From Bacteroidota bacterium (GTDB lineage Bacteria; Bacteroidota; Bacteroidia; Cytophagales; Cyclobacteriaceae): a stretch of 57,599 nt of DNA. Within the stretch, counting starts at the first letter, position 1; every line of letters starts with the position of its first letter. Where the stretch lies: positions 1-57,599 of the forward strand of contig CANIVF010000023.1 of NCBI GenBank assembly GCA_947470895.1. Reading direction: 5' to 3'. Position numbers and translations under genes: made by a program. Below are positions 17,898 to 27,900 of the stretch, one piece after another. The notes below the pieces were generated by a model that was not told the origin of the DNA, made no database searches, and worked only from the letters and a program-made list of their open reading frames with translations.

Positions 17898-20081
17898 CTA
17901 AACATTCCACCAATAGGTAAACTTAATCACCAAGGCACGGTTGCGCACTGCGAAAGTTTCAGGGAAGTAGTTGTCCGTATATACGATAAATAAATCTGAA
18001 GCTGGTCGATAGCGCCATTGAATGCGCGTATTAAGATTAACATTATTTTGCTGTTCATTATACTGAGCAAAAGCTGTGAAGAATAATTTGTTGGTCATCG
18101 TAACATCAACACGTGGCCCTATCAACCAAAATGTGGTTTTTCCCCATGGCTCTGGCATTTTGATCTTGTTATAACTCGAACTTATCCCCACACTCACATA
18201 GGGCTGAAAACGATATCCTACATCGGTGGTAAAATTTAATCGTGTGCCATCTGCATAATATCCACCATAGCGCGTAGTAAATGAGTAGGTGAACACACTC
18301 TGTGGTTTGGATGTATATTCAACTCCAAAGGCCTGCCATTGATGTTTACCTCCTGCTGCCAGCAAGACTTTACCCGAATTGGTAGGATCAAAAGGCCTCA
18401 GCAATTCTACATAATTATTTGCCAACCAAACATTCAACACATTCAGCTTACGGAAATTTAAACCATACACTACATATGATTCATTATCGGTAGGCTTCAA
18501 CGATGTGTTGAAGTATAAGCTGGAATTAAACTTTGGTCCATGACTGAGAATGTGTTTACTCTTTGGAAAAAATAAGTATCCTACTTGAGGATTCATTTTG
18601 AAGTATCCCGGGCGAGGCACGTTATCAGGAACATATCCCACTTCAGCTAAATAATTTTTACCCACATATTCGTGCTGCCAGGTGATCACCCACTTCCGAC
18701 TAGCATAGGTAAGATTGGCAGCCTGTGTAAAATCTTCTCCTTCATTTTTAGGTTTGAATGATTTGAGAATTAATGCCTTACCCGTCCACATATTATTGGA
18801 CGAGGCGAGGTTGTATTCTAATCCTATGTTGCGATTGTATTTGGAGTATACAGGTATATTCGGATCAGTGCTGGGTGCATAATTCAAGGATTCTTTATTC
18901 ACGAAGATCATACCGATGTTTGATCGGGCAAATACTCTTCGTTGCACGGCAACCACGGCAAAGTTTTGTTCTGGCAAATCGGTCTGTGTTACTTTTCCGG
19001 TCTGCATATCCATAGCACCAATGCGCCAGTTCTTATTCAACTTTCCGCTTAGACGAGCGCCATATTTAATGGGCACACCTAAACCGATGCGCCTGGAGAA
19101 GAATGGACGTATTGTAGCGTATCCAAAGTTGGCAAACAGGTCTCCATTCTCTAAAAAAAATTGGCGTCTCTCTGGGAAAAATAATTCAAATCGCTCCAGG
19201 TTAGTCACTTGCCTGTCCACATCAACTTGCGAGAAGTCGGGGTTTACGGTAAGATCAAGATTAATGGAGGAGGTGACGGCAATCTTGGCATCAGCCCCAA
19301 TGTCACTGCGATATTCAGTAGGTGTTCCTTTTTCATAATTGGAGGAAGTGCCACCTAAAGCATACGGGATGATCGACACATTGGCTCCCACCTGTGGCGG
19401 AGTTTCGTCCCACATTAGCGTTCCTGTATAGGCTAGTGAAGCAGAAGGAAATTGACGCGGCACGGGTGCCCAAGCCGATTTTTCGGTGGTCTTCAGATCC
19501 AATCGACTAAAATTAATTCCCCATTCGGTTATTCCTTTTTTGTAGCGGATGGATTTGAAGGGAACGGCCATTTCAAATACCCATTTATCATCATAATTTT
19601 TTACTTCCGATACCCACTTATTATCCCAGCTCAGATCAATTTTGCCACCTTCATACATAATGCCATCCCATTGGGCACCGGCCGCGTTGGCACCAAATGA
19701 AAATCCATTGGTCTGGTCTTCAAAAGGATCCATAAACAAAAGGAAGTTGTCGTTCTTGCCAAAGGCGAAATCCCTGCGCAATGATTCTACCATGTATGGC
19801 CCTGGAACAGCATGATGATTAATCGCGATCAGATAAAGATTTTCATTATCGTAAGCCATGCGAACTTCTGTGCGAACACGGGCAAAACTGGTATCCATGG
19901 GGGTGATCATGAAAAAATCAGTGGCCACATCGGCAGAAAGCCAATCAGGTTCATCTAAAATGCCATCGACAACAATAGGTGCAGTGGCGCGATGCATATT
20001 TAGCCGGTAGGCTTCATTCTTTTTTTGAGGGAAAACAGAAACGCTGATTATGAACAGTAGAACAAAAAGAAGGAATCTCAT
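17898..20081 (-). CDS. DUF5916 protein with CBM9-like N-terminal domain
   Basis: A 727-residue protein with a signal peptide (about 1-18). Residues about 25-210 form a carbohydrate-binding family-9-like sandwich (APIVVDGILDEPDW, RVEVRMAYDNENLYL-like segment, WEMAVPFKSIRY-like segment). The remaining 500 residues are the DUF5916 region, beta-rich with aromatic-rich strands (FSRRIGLG, WRIGAMDMQTG) and a terminal TYWWNV, consistent with an outer-membrane barrel. Bacteroidota carry several copies of this family; the role is unknown and may concern uptake or surface carbohydrate recognition. It is divergent from xylA across 74 bases, a position that could link it to the second sugar module. Confidence 0.88.
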   Translation of the reverse strand: MRFLLFVLLFIISVSVFPQKKNEAYRLNMHRATAPIVVDGILDEPDWLSADVATDFFMITPMDTSFARVRTEVRMAYDNENLYLIAINHHAVPGPYMVESLRRDFAFGKNDNFLLFMDPFEDQTNGFSFGANAAGAQWDGIMYEGGKIDLSWDNKWVSEVKNYDDKWVFEMAVPFKSIRYKKGITEWGINFSRLDLKTTEKSAWAPVPRQFPSASLAYTGTLMWDETPPQVGANVSIIPYALGGTSSNYEKGTPTEYRSDIGADAKIAVTSSINLDLTVNPDFSQVDVDRQVTNLERFELFFPERRQFFLENGDLFANFGYATIRPFFSRRIGLGVPIKYGARLSGKLNKNWRIGAMDMQTGKVTQTDLPEQNFAVVAVQRRVFARSNIGMIFVNKESLNYAPSTDPNIPVYSKYNRNIGLEYNLASSNNMWTGKALILKSFKPKNEGEDFTQAANLTYASRKWVITWQHEYVGKNYLAEVGYVPDNVPRPGYFKMNPQVGYLFFPKSKHILSHGPKFNSSLYFNTSLKPTDNESYVVYGLNFRKLNVLNVWLANNYVELLRPFDPTNSGKVLLAAGGKHQWQAFGVEYTSKPQSVFTYSFTTRYGGYYADGTRLNFTTDVGYRFQPYVSVGISSSYNKIKMPEPWGKTTFWLIGPRVDVTMTNKLFFTAFAQYNEQQNNVNLNTRIQWRYRPASDLFIVYTDNYFPETFAVRNRALVIKFTYWWNV

Positions 20082-20155
20082 AACAGCGTTAGCATCAAAG
20101 ATCCAAAGTAATTAATTTTCAACCATTATATTGGGAATCTTTTAATACTACAACT

Positions 20156-21484
20156 ATGAAAGTGACAACCGGAAACAAAGTTTATTTTAAAGGCATCAGC
20201 CGAATCAAGTTTGAAGGCAAGGATTCAGATAATCCGATGGCCTTTCGTTATTATAATCCTAAGCAGAGGGTAGGCAAAAAAACCATGGAAGAACACTTCC
20301 GTTTTGCCATTGCGTACTGGCATACCTTCTGTGGCACAGGGGGCGATCCGTTTGGTCCTGGAACAAAAAACTTTCCATGGTCTACATCCACTGATGCTGT
20401 GCAGCGCAGTCTGGACAAAATGGATGCAGCATTTGAGTTCATCACAAAAATTGGTTCTTCCTTCTATTGCTTCCACGATTACGATTTAGTGGAAGAAGGT
20501 GCAACGCTGAAAGAATCAGAGAAACGCATGCGCATCATTGTGGATTACGCGAAAGAAAAACAAAAAGCATCTGGTGTAAAATTGTTATGGGGCACAGCAA
20601 ATTTGTTCTCCAATCCAAGATATATGAATGGTGCCGCCACCAACCCCGACTTTAATGTGGTTTGTTATGCAGCAAATCAGGTGAAGATTGCCCTAGATGC
20701 AACCATTGAATTGGGTGGAGCAGGCTACACATTCTGGGGAGGTCGTGAGGGCTATATGTCTTTACTCAACACAAATATGAAGCGTGAACAGGAACACATG
20801 GCGCAATTCCTCCATATGGCGCGTGACTATGCCAGAAGAAATGGTTTTAAAGGTCCGTTCTATATTGAGCCTAAACCGATGGAGCCCAGCAAACATCAAT
20901 ATGATTTTGATGCGGCTACCTGTTTGTCATTCCTTCGTCAGTTTAACCTGATGGATGATTTTAAATTGAATATAGAAGTGAATCATGCTACACTGGCTTC
21001 ACATACGTTTGAGCACGAACTTCAAGTAGCAGCGGATGCAGGTATGTTGGGAAGCATGGATGCCAACCGCGGAGATTATCAAAACGGATGGGATACAGAC
21101 CAGTTTCCTAATAACCTTAATGAAATCACCGAAGCAATGTTAGTAATCCTTCAGGCTGGTGGTTTCAAAACTGGAGGGGTTAACTTTGATGCCAAGACGA
21201 GAAGAAACTCTACTGATCTTGCCGATATTTTCTATGCACACATTGGAGGCATGGATACGTTTGCCAGGGCTTTACTTGCAGCTAATGCCATTTTGCAAAA
21301 CGGAGAATATCAAAACTTAAGAAAGGAGCGCTATGCTTCTTTTGATGCTGGCAAAGGCAAACAATTCGAGCGCGGAAATCTGACGCTGCAAGATCTGAGC
21401 AAGCTGGCTCATCAACATGGCGAACCTGAACAAAGAAGTGGTAAGCAGGAGTATTTTGAGAATCTGATTAACAAATTCATCTGA
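20156..21484 (+). CDS. xylA: Xylose isomerase
   Basis: A 442-residue enzyme, full length for class II xylose isomerases. It interconverts D-xylose and D-xylulose (and D-glucose and D-fructose) in the cytoplasm using two divalent metals. Visible features are YCFHDYDL with the catalytic His near residue 104, [51 protein letters not shown] and [13 protein letters not shown]; all usual metal ligands and the catalytic lysine region appear present. No xylulokinase gene (xylB) lies nearby. Instead it is followed by a Gfo/Idh/MocA dehydrogenase and a TIM-barrel isomerase, so its natural role here may be isomerisation of glucose or another aldose released by that pathway. Confidence 0.96.
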   Translation: MKVTTGNKVYFKGISRIKFEGKDSDNPMAFRYYNPKQRVGKKTMEEHFRFAIAYWHTFCGTGGDPFGPGTKNFPWSTSTDAVQRSLDKMDAAFEFITKIGSSFYCFHDYDLVEEGATLKESEKRMRIIVDYAKEKQKASGVKLLWGTANLFSNPRYMNGAATNPDFNVVCYAANQVKIALDATIELGGAGYTFWGGREGYMSLLNTNMKREQEHMAQFLHMARDYARRNGFKGPFYIEPKPMEPSKHQYDFDAATCLSFLRQFNLMDDFKLNIEVNHATLASHTFEHELQVAADAGMLGSMDANRGDYQNGWDTDQFPNNLNEITEAMLVILQAGGFKTGGVNFDAKTRRNSTDLADIFYAHIGGMDTFARALLAANAILQNGEYQNLRKERYASFDAGKGKQFERGNLTLQDLSKLAHQHGEPEQRSGKQEYFENLINKFI

Positions 21485-21559
21485 TCTCCGCTTATCAATT
21501 TTATCATTACATGTAGTACAAAAATTATTACTTTTCAAACTTAAAAAACGTTTAATACT

Positions 21560-22717
21560 ATGAATCGCAAATTACGCATGGGAATGGTGGGTGGAGGCAA
21601 AGATGCTTTCATCGGATCCATTCACCGACTGGCTGCCAACATGGACGGACTTATTGAAGTTGTTGCTGGTGCATTAAGTATAAATCCTGAAGTGGCAATG
21701 GACAGTGGAAAGATGCTTTTTCTGGCAGAAGATCGCACCTATACCACATTTGAAGAAATGATTGAGAAGGAAAGTAAACTTCCTGCCGACAAACGCATTG
21801 ATTTTGTTACCATCGTTACACCCAACTTTGCACACTTTGCTCCGGCTATGCTGGCATTGGAGAAAGGATTTCACGTGGTGATTGAGAAGCCCATGACGTT
21901 TACCTTGGATGAGGCGAAACAATTGAAGAAAAAAGTAGAAGAGACGGGGCTTTTACTGTGCCTCACACATACCTATTCTGGTTATCCTATGGTACGACAA
22001 GCCCGTGCCATGGTGCGCGAAGGTGCTTTGGGAAAAATTCGTAAGATTTTAGTGGATTATCCACAAGGATGGTTAAGTAAAATGAGTGAGCGCGAAGGGA
22101 ATGCACAGGCTGCATGGAGAACTGACCCTAAGCGATCAGGAAAAGCTGGGGCTATGGGCGACATTGGAACACATGCTGCGCATCTTGCAGAACTTATTTC
22201 CGGCTTGAAGATCACTCACATGTGTGCTGATCTTAATATTATGGTATCAGGCCGTGCCTTAGATGATGATGGCAACGTTTTGCTAAAATTTGATAATGGT
22301 GCTGCCGGTGTGCTTATGGCATCTCAGGTCGCAGCGGGTGAAGAGAACGCATTGAAGATCCGCATCTATGGTGAACTCGGTGGAATAGAATGGTCACAAC
22401 AAGAACCCAACACACTACTTGCAAAATGGCTGGATAAACCAACACAGATTTTGCGTGCAGGCAGTAATGGATTCATCACACCAGAGGCCGCATTCAATAC
22501 ACGTACTCCGGCTGGTCACCCTGAAGGTTATCTCGAAGCATTTGGAAACCTATACAGGAATTTCGCTTTATCTTTGTCCGCAAGAATTGATGGAACTGAG
22601 CCGCCTGCAGTAGTTGACTTTCCATCAGTAGAAGATGGAATACGCGGCATGGCCTTTATCGAAAATGTGGTGAAGAGTGGACAGAGTACGGAGAAGTGGA
22701 CAAAATTTGAAATCTAA
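21560..22717 (+). CDS. Gfo/Idh/MocA family oxidoreductase
   Basis: A 385-residue cytoplasmic dehydrogenase with a Rossmann start (MGMVGGGKDAFIGSIHR, residues 6-22) and the catalytic EKP at 109-111. The insertion after the glycine motif (GGGKDAFIG) and the segments LCLTHTYSGYPMVRQAR and MGDIGTHAAHLAEL mark a subfamily distinct from the gene at 6499. The segment GTHAAHLAE holds the usual family histidine. It is followed 5 bases later by a TIM-barrel isomerase, and the pair recurs in inositol and keto-sugar pathways. Likely substrate: a sugar or keto-sugar glycoside; direction unknown. Confidence 0.93.
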   Translation: MNRKLRMGMVGGGKDAFIGSIHRLAANMDGLIEVVAGALSINPEVAMDSGKMLFLAEDRTYTTFEEMIEKESKLPADKRIDFVTIVTPNFAHFAPAMLALEKGFHVVIEKPMTFTLDEAKQLKKKVEETGLLLCLTHTYSGYPMVRQARAMVREGALGKIRKILVDYPQGWLSKMSEREGNAQAAWRTDPKRSGKAGAMGDIGTHAAHLAELISGLKITHMCADLNIMVSGRALDDDGNVLLKFDNGAAGVLMASQVAAGEENALKIRIYGELGGIEWSQQEPNTLLAKWLDKPTQILRAGSNGFITPEAAFNTRTPAGHPEGYLEAFGNLYRNFALSLSARIDGTEPPAVVDFPSVEDGIRGMAFIENVVKSGQSTEKWTKFEI

Positions 22718-22722
22718 ATTTT

Positions 22723-23781
22723 ATGAAAACAGTAAAAGGACCTGGAATTTTTCTCGCTCAGTTTATGGGCGATGAAGCTCCCTATGATAATCTTAAATCC
22801 ATTTGCAAATGGGCTTCTTCGTTAGGTTATGTAGGTGTGCAAATACCCAGCTGGGATGCACGTTGTATCGACTTACAGAAAGCAGCTGAGAGTAAAGATT
22901 ATGCCGATGAAATTCGCGAAACTGTAGAGTCATGTGGTTTACAAATCACAGAACTTTCTACACACTTGCAAGGCCAGTTGGTGGCAGTGCACCCGGCCTA
23001 CGATGTGATGTTCGATGGCTTCGCACCGAAGTCTGTTCATGGCAAACCAAAAGAACGCACAGCGTGGGCAGTAAATCAATTGAAGTATGCAGCAAAGGCA
23101 AGCAAGAATCTGGGCTTGAATGCGCATGCGACCTTCTCAGGTGCATTGATGTGGCACACGGTTTATCCCTGGCCACAGCGCCCTGCCGGTTTGGTAGAAG
23201 ATGGTTTCAAAGAACTGGCAAAACGCTGGCTTCCGATATTGAATGCATTCGATAAGGTGGGTGTCGATGTGTGCTATGAAATTCACCCGGGCGAAGACTT
23301 GCATGATGGTATCACCTTCGAGCGTTTCTGGGAAGCAACCGGAAAACATACTCGTGCTAATATCCTATACGATCCAAGTCACTTCGTTCTTCAGCAACTG
23401 GACTATCTTCAATACATAGACCACTATCATTCTTTTATTAAGATGTTTCATGTGAAGGATGCTGAATTTAATCCAACAGGTAAGAGTGGAGTGTATGGAG
23501 GCTATCAGGATTGGGTAGACCGTCCTGGAAGATTCCGCTCATTAGGCGATGGACAGGTAGACTTTCAAGGTATTTTCTCTAAGCTCGCTCAGTATAATTA
23601 TAGTGGTTGGGCCGTGTTAGAGTGGGAGTGTTGCATCAAACACCCCGAGCAAGGCGCTGCTGAAGGAGCTCCATTTATTAAAGATCATATCATCAGAGTT
23701 ACAGAGAAAGCATTTGATGATTTCGCTTCCACCGGAAAAAATCCAATGCTCAATAAAAAAGTATTAGGTATCATTAACTAA
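22723..23781 (+). CDS. Sugar isomerase/epimerase, TIM-barrel family
   Basis: A 352-residue cytoplasmic TIM-barrel protein. Likely metal ligands are Glu in VCYEIHPGEDLHDG, Asp and His in NILYDPSHFVL, His in IKMFHVKDAE and Glu in WAVLEWECCI, all at the expected strand ends of the AP-endonuclease-2-like superfamily. GKSGVYGGYQDWVDRPGRFRS is a characteristic insertion of the subgroup linked to Gfo/Idh/MocA dehydrogenases. The start is 5 bases after the upstream dehydrogenase stop, so the two are co-translated or nearly so. Keto-sugar isomerase or epimerase is the likely role. Confidence 0.92.
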   Translation: MKTVKGPGIFLAQFMGDEAPYDNLKSICKWASSLGYVGVQIPSWDARCIDLQKAAESKDYADEIRETVESCGLQITELSTHLQGQLVAVHPAYDVMFDGFAPKSVHGKPKERTAWAVNQLKYAAKASKNLGLNAHATFSGALMWHTVYPWPQRPAGLVEDGFKELAKRWLPILNAFDKVGVDVCYEIHPGEDLHDGITFERFWEATGKHTRANILYDPSHFVLQQLDYLQYIDHYHSFIKMFHVKDAEFNPTGKSGVYGGYQDWVDRPGRFRSLGDGQVDFQGIFSKLAQYNYSGWAVLEWECCIKHPEQGAAEGAPFIKDHIIRVTEKAFDDFASTGKNPMLNKKVLGIIN

Positions 23782-23789
23782 TTAACCTT

Positions 23790-24203
23790 ATGAATAAAAT
23801 TAAAAACACTCTTATTGCAATTGTCCTATTCATCGTAGTTATATCATGTGGATCAAAGAAAGCAGAAAGTGCTAACGCAGAAGATTATGGCACCCCTGAT
23901 GAGAGTGCCGATCCTGTTGCTGCATTGGATCCTGTCGCGCAAGGTGAATCATTGGTAAAGGCAAGTGATTGCAAGACATGCCATCATCCAACCAATAAAA
24001 TCATAGGGCCATCGCATACAGATGTAGCCAAGAAGTATGATTTCACGCAGGCTAGCGTAACACTGTTGGCCACTAAGATTGTCAGTGGAGGATCAGGCGT
24101 TTGGGGCGAGATACCGATGACTCCTCATCCTGATATCACTCAGGCTGATGCAGAGAAAATGGCACGTTATGTTTTATCACTGGATGGAGAAAAGGAACAT
24201 TAA
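23790..24203 (+). CDS. Lipoprotein cytochrome c, class I, mono-haem
   Basis: A 137-residue protein with a lipoprotein leader ending VVISCGS (Cys20) and one haem site, CKTCH at 61-65. The pattern after it (GPSHTDVAKKY, GGSGVWGEIPMTPHP with the distal Met ligand, ARYVLSL) is that of small class I cytochromes c. It is anchored to a membrane on the periplasmic side and should accept electrons from a sugar dehydrogenase. The same domain recurs inside the protein at 24961-28302 with strong similarity. It starts 8 bases after the isomerase and ends 1 base before the DUF1080 start. Confidence 0.93.
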   Translation: MNKIKNTLIAIVLFIVVISCGSKKAESANAEDYGTPDESADPVAALDPVAQGESLVKASDCKTCHHPTNKIIGPSHTDVAKKYDFTQASVTLLATKIVSGGSGVWGEIPMTPHPDITQADAEKMARYVLSLDGEKEH

Positions 24204-24204
24204 T

Positions 24205-24927
24205 ATGACAAAACGATATTTGATTTTCTTATTCATGCTTTCTACCGGATTTGTATTTGCGCAAGCGCCCAATGCACTTACCAAAGAGGAAAAGAATGAA
24301 GGATGGAAATTATTGTTTGATGGAAAGACACTGAATAATTGGAGAAATTTTAAAAGTAAAACCGCTGGCAGTGCATGGGTAGTAAGCGAAGATGCATTGC
24401 ACCTTGATACATCTAAAAAGAAAGATGGACACACAGTAGGTGGAGGTGATATACTCACCGAAGGAGAATATGAAAACTATGAACTAAGCCTGGAGTGGAA
24501 AATTCAGGCCTGTGGTAATAGTGGAGTGATCTTCAATGTGCAGGAAGGAGCCTCGAACGAAGCTGTATGGCATACAGGCCCTGAGATGCAGGTGCTAGAC
24601 AACAACTGTCATCCTGATTCAAAAATAATCAAGCATCGTGCAGGAGATTTATATGATTTAATTTCATGTAAAACGCAAACCGTAAAACCGGATGGTCAGT
24701 GGAATCAAGCTAAAATTATTGCGAACAAAGGTCACTATGAGTTTTGGCTAAACGGAGTGAAGACCGTTGAGTTCACCATGCACACTCCGGAGTGGGATCA
24801 ACTCGTGGCCGGCAGCAAGTTCAAAAGCATGGCTGAGTTCGGAAAATTCACAAAGGGTCATATCTCCTTACAGGATCATGGTGATCAGGTTTGGTATCGT
24901 AACATAAAAATCAAAGAACTTAAATAA
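24205..24927 (+). CDS. DUF1080 / 3-keto-disaccharide hydrolase family protein
   Basis: A 240-residue exported protein; the ATG at 24205 begins a clean signal peptide ending VFAQ, whereas the longer frame from 24148 overlaps the cytochrome gene and adds a charged, unconvincing N-terminus. The core has the family pattern: GWKLLFDGKTLNNW, EWKIQACGNSGVIFNV, TGPEMQVLDN, GQWNQAKIIANKGHYEFWLNG and the terminal DQVWYRNIKI. The family (Pfam 3-keto-disaccharide hydrolase) cleaves glycosidic bonds of 3-oxidised sugars by elimination. Its position between a cytochrome c lipoprotein and a ThuA-dehydrogenase fusion supports a keto-sugar pathway in the periplasm. Substrate not known. Confidence 0.92.
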   Translation: MTKRYLIFLFMLSTGFVFAQAPNALTKEEKNEGWKLLFDGKTLNNWRNFKSKTAGSAWVVSEDALHLDTSKKKDGHTVGGGDILTEGEYENYELSLEWKIQACGNSGVIFNVQEGASNEAVWHTGPEMQVLDNNCHPDSKIIKHRAGDLYDLISCKTQTVKPDGQWNQAKIIANKGHYEFWLNGVKTVEFTMHTPEWDQLVAGSKFKSMAEFGKFTKGHISLQDHGDQVWYRNIKIKELK

Positions 24928-24960
24928 TTTTAACGGCCTTTCGGCCTCTCATACTCTAAA

Positions 24961-27900
24961 ATGAAAAGAATAATTACTGCGCTGGCAATGCTCGTGCTTT
25001 TTTTCTCGTGTAAACAGGAATCTCCTCGAGTGCTGGTTTTTTCCAAAACGAAAGGATACCGACACGAATCGATCACCGCTGGGAAAGCCGCTTTACAAAA
25101 ATTGGGTGCGGAGAAAGGTTTTGCTGTAGACACTACTGAAATGGCGGAAGATTTCACCGAGGAGAATCTTAAAAAATATCAAGCCGTTGTGTTTTTAAGT
25201 ACCACCATGGATGTACTGGATGACGCACAGCAAAATGTATTCAAGCGTTTCATTCAAGGTGGTGGAGGTTTTGTAGGTATTCACGCTGCCGCGGATACCG
25301 AGTACGACTGGTGGTGGTATGGAAAGTTAGTAGGAGCTTATTTTAAAAGTCATCCCAAGACACAGGAGGCAAAATTCAAAAAAGTGAAGCCGTTTGGAGA
25401 TGGTGTCAATTTACCTGACGAATGGATTCGTACAGATGAATTGTACAACTATAAAAAAATATCAGATGATATCATTCCTATATTTATGTTGGATGAAACT
25501 TCCTACGAAGGCGGAGAAAATGGTGACAATCATCCAATAGCATGGTATCATGATTTTGACGGTGGTCGTTCATTTTACACTGGCATGGGTCATACGAATG
25601 AGTCTTATGCAGATCCCTTGTTTCTGGACCATGTTTACCAGGGAATTCTTTATGCTATGGGAGAAAGCAAACCTGATTTTTCGAAAGCCAGAGAGAAAAA
25701 GAAACCAGAATCCAATCGCTTCACGAAAGTAGTGCTCGGTTCTTTCTTTGATGAACCAACCGAAATGGATATTCTTCCTGATGGCCGAATCATTTTTCTC
25801 GAACGAAAAGGCGCAGTGAGGATGTACAATCCTAAAAATGATTCCATCTACGTGATCAACAACTTTAATGTGAACACAAAATTTGAAGATGGTATGCTGG
25901 GCCTTGCCCACGATCCGGATTTTGAAACCAATAAGTGGCTTTATATTTATTATTCACACCCCGAGAAATCAGCCAACGTGCTGTCGCGATTTATATTTGA
26001 TGGTGAAAAAATAGACCAGAGTTCTGAGAAGCAAATGCTGGAAGTGGCTACACAACGATTGAATTGCTGTCATACAGGTGGATCAATTGTGTTTGACGCA
26101 AATAAAAATCTTTATGTTTCATCAGGTGATAACGTCAGTCCATTTGAGTCGGATGGTTATAGCCCTGCTGATGAAAGGCAAGGAAGAAGCACGTTTGATG
26201 GACAAGGATCATCATCAAATACCAATGATTTGCGTGGAAAGATTTTAAGGATACATCCAGAGCCCGATGGAACCTATTCCATTCCGGAAGGAAATCTTTT
26301 TCCTAAAGGTGAAGAAAAAACACGCCCCGAAATTTATGTAATGGGGAATCGTAATCCGTACAGAATTTCTATTGATCAAAAAACCAGTTTCTTGTATTGG
26401 GGTGAAGTGGGGCCTGATGCAGGAAATGATGATCCAGAACGTGGCCCTCGTGGCTATGATGAATTAAATCAGGCGCAGAAAGCAGGTTATTTTGGTTGGC
26501 CTTTATTCGTTGGAGGAAATTACGCTTACGCAAAATATGACTTTGAGAAAAAGACTGTAGGGTCCCGGCATGATCCATTAAAACCGATCAATTCGTCACC
26601 GAATAATACAGGTAAAATTGAATTACCACCGGTCAGCCCTCCATTTATCTGGTATCCTTATGCAGAGTCACCTGATTTTCCATTAGTAAAAACAGGTGGA
26701 CGAAACGCTATGGCTGGACCTGTTTATTACTCTGAAAATTATAAAGGCAAAGACGGTTCATTCCCTGATTATATGGATGGTAAACTGATCATCTACGACT
26801 GGATACGTAACTGGATGCGTCTTGTTACGATGGATGACAAAGGTGCTATCAAGGATATAGAATCCTTTATGGACGGCACACAGTTTAACAATACCATTGA
26901 TATGGCGTATGGTCCTGATGGAAAATTGTATACACTGGAGTATGGTACAGCATGGTTCAAGCAAAATCTGGATTCACGCTTATCGCGTATCGATTTCAAT
27001 CCGGGTAATCGCGTGCCGCTAGCTTCTTTGAAGACTAATAAAAACTCGGGAGCGACACCACTTAGTGTTGATTTTTCGGCCGGTGAAACAACAGATCCTG
27101 ATGGTGATGAAGTTACTTATGAATTAGAAATTAAAGGACAGGTATTGAAAAGTGAAAACGGAAATTTCTCATTCACATTTGATAAAGCTGGTATCTATAG
27201 ACCTAAGCTAACAGTAACGGATGCAAAAGGGGCTAAATCAACCACTGAAGTAACTGTGATTGCTGGCAATGAACCTCCCGTGATCGAAATAAGTATAGAA
27301 GGTGGTGATCGTTTTTTACCAGGTGGTTTCTCCAATTACAAAATTGTAATTACTGATAAAGAAGATGGTAGTACAACTGAGGGCAAAATTTTTGCTGATC
27401 GAGTATTGACTACATTAGACTTTCATCCACAAGGCTACGACATAACAAAAATTGCTCAAGGACATCAGCGCTCTGAGTTGCCCGGTAAATTATTAATTGC
27501 AGAAAGTGATTGCAAGTCGTGTCACTTAATTGACCAAAGATCTGCCGGCCCGGCTTATCGCGATGTGGCTAAGCGCTATGCAAAGGATGTGAGGGCTGTA
27601 GAAGTGCTGAGTGATAAAGTACTAAAAGGAGGCGCTGGTGTTTGGGGAGATGTAGCTATGGCGGCTCACCCGCAATTATCGAAAGGACAAGCTGTGCAAA
27701 TGGTGGAATATGTTTTATCGCTGGCCAATGAAGAAAAAGTAGTAAGTCTTCCGTTGAGTGGAAAAGCAAACTTCTCCCTGATGCCACCACCCGGCCCTAC
27801 CGCGTCATCGGCCTACGTGCTCACAGTAACCTATGAGGATAATGGTGCGAATGGGATGCCATCGCTTTCAACGACCAATCAATTTATTTATAAGTCTCCT

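Noticed and set aside
24935-24946. GGCC-TTTC-GGCC hairpin between DUF1080 and the fusion gene as a terminator
   Set aside because: Stem of only 4 bp and no T-run in the plus direction, so termination there is unlikely.
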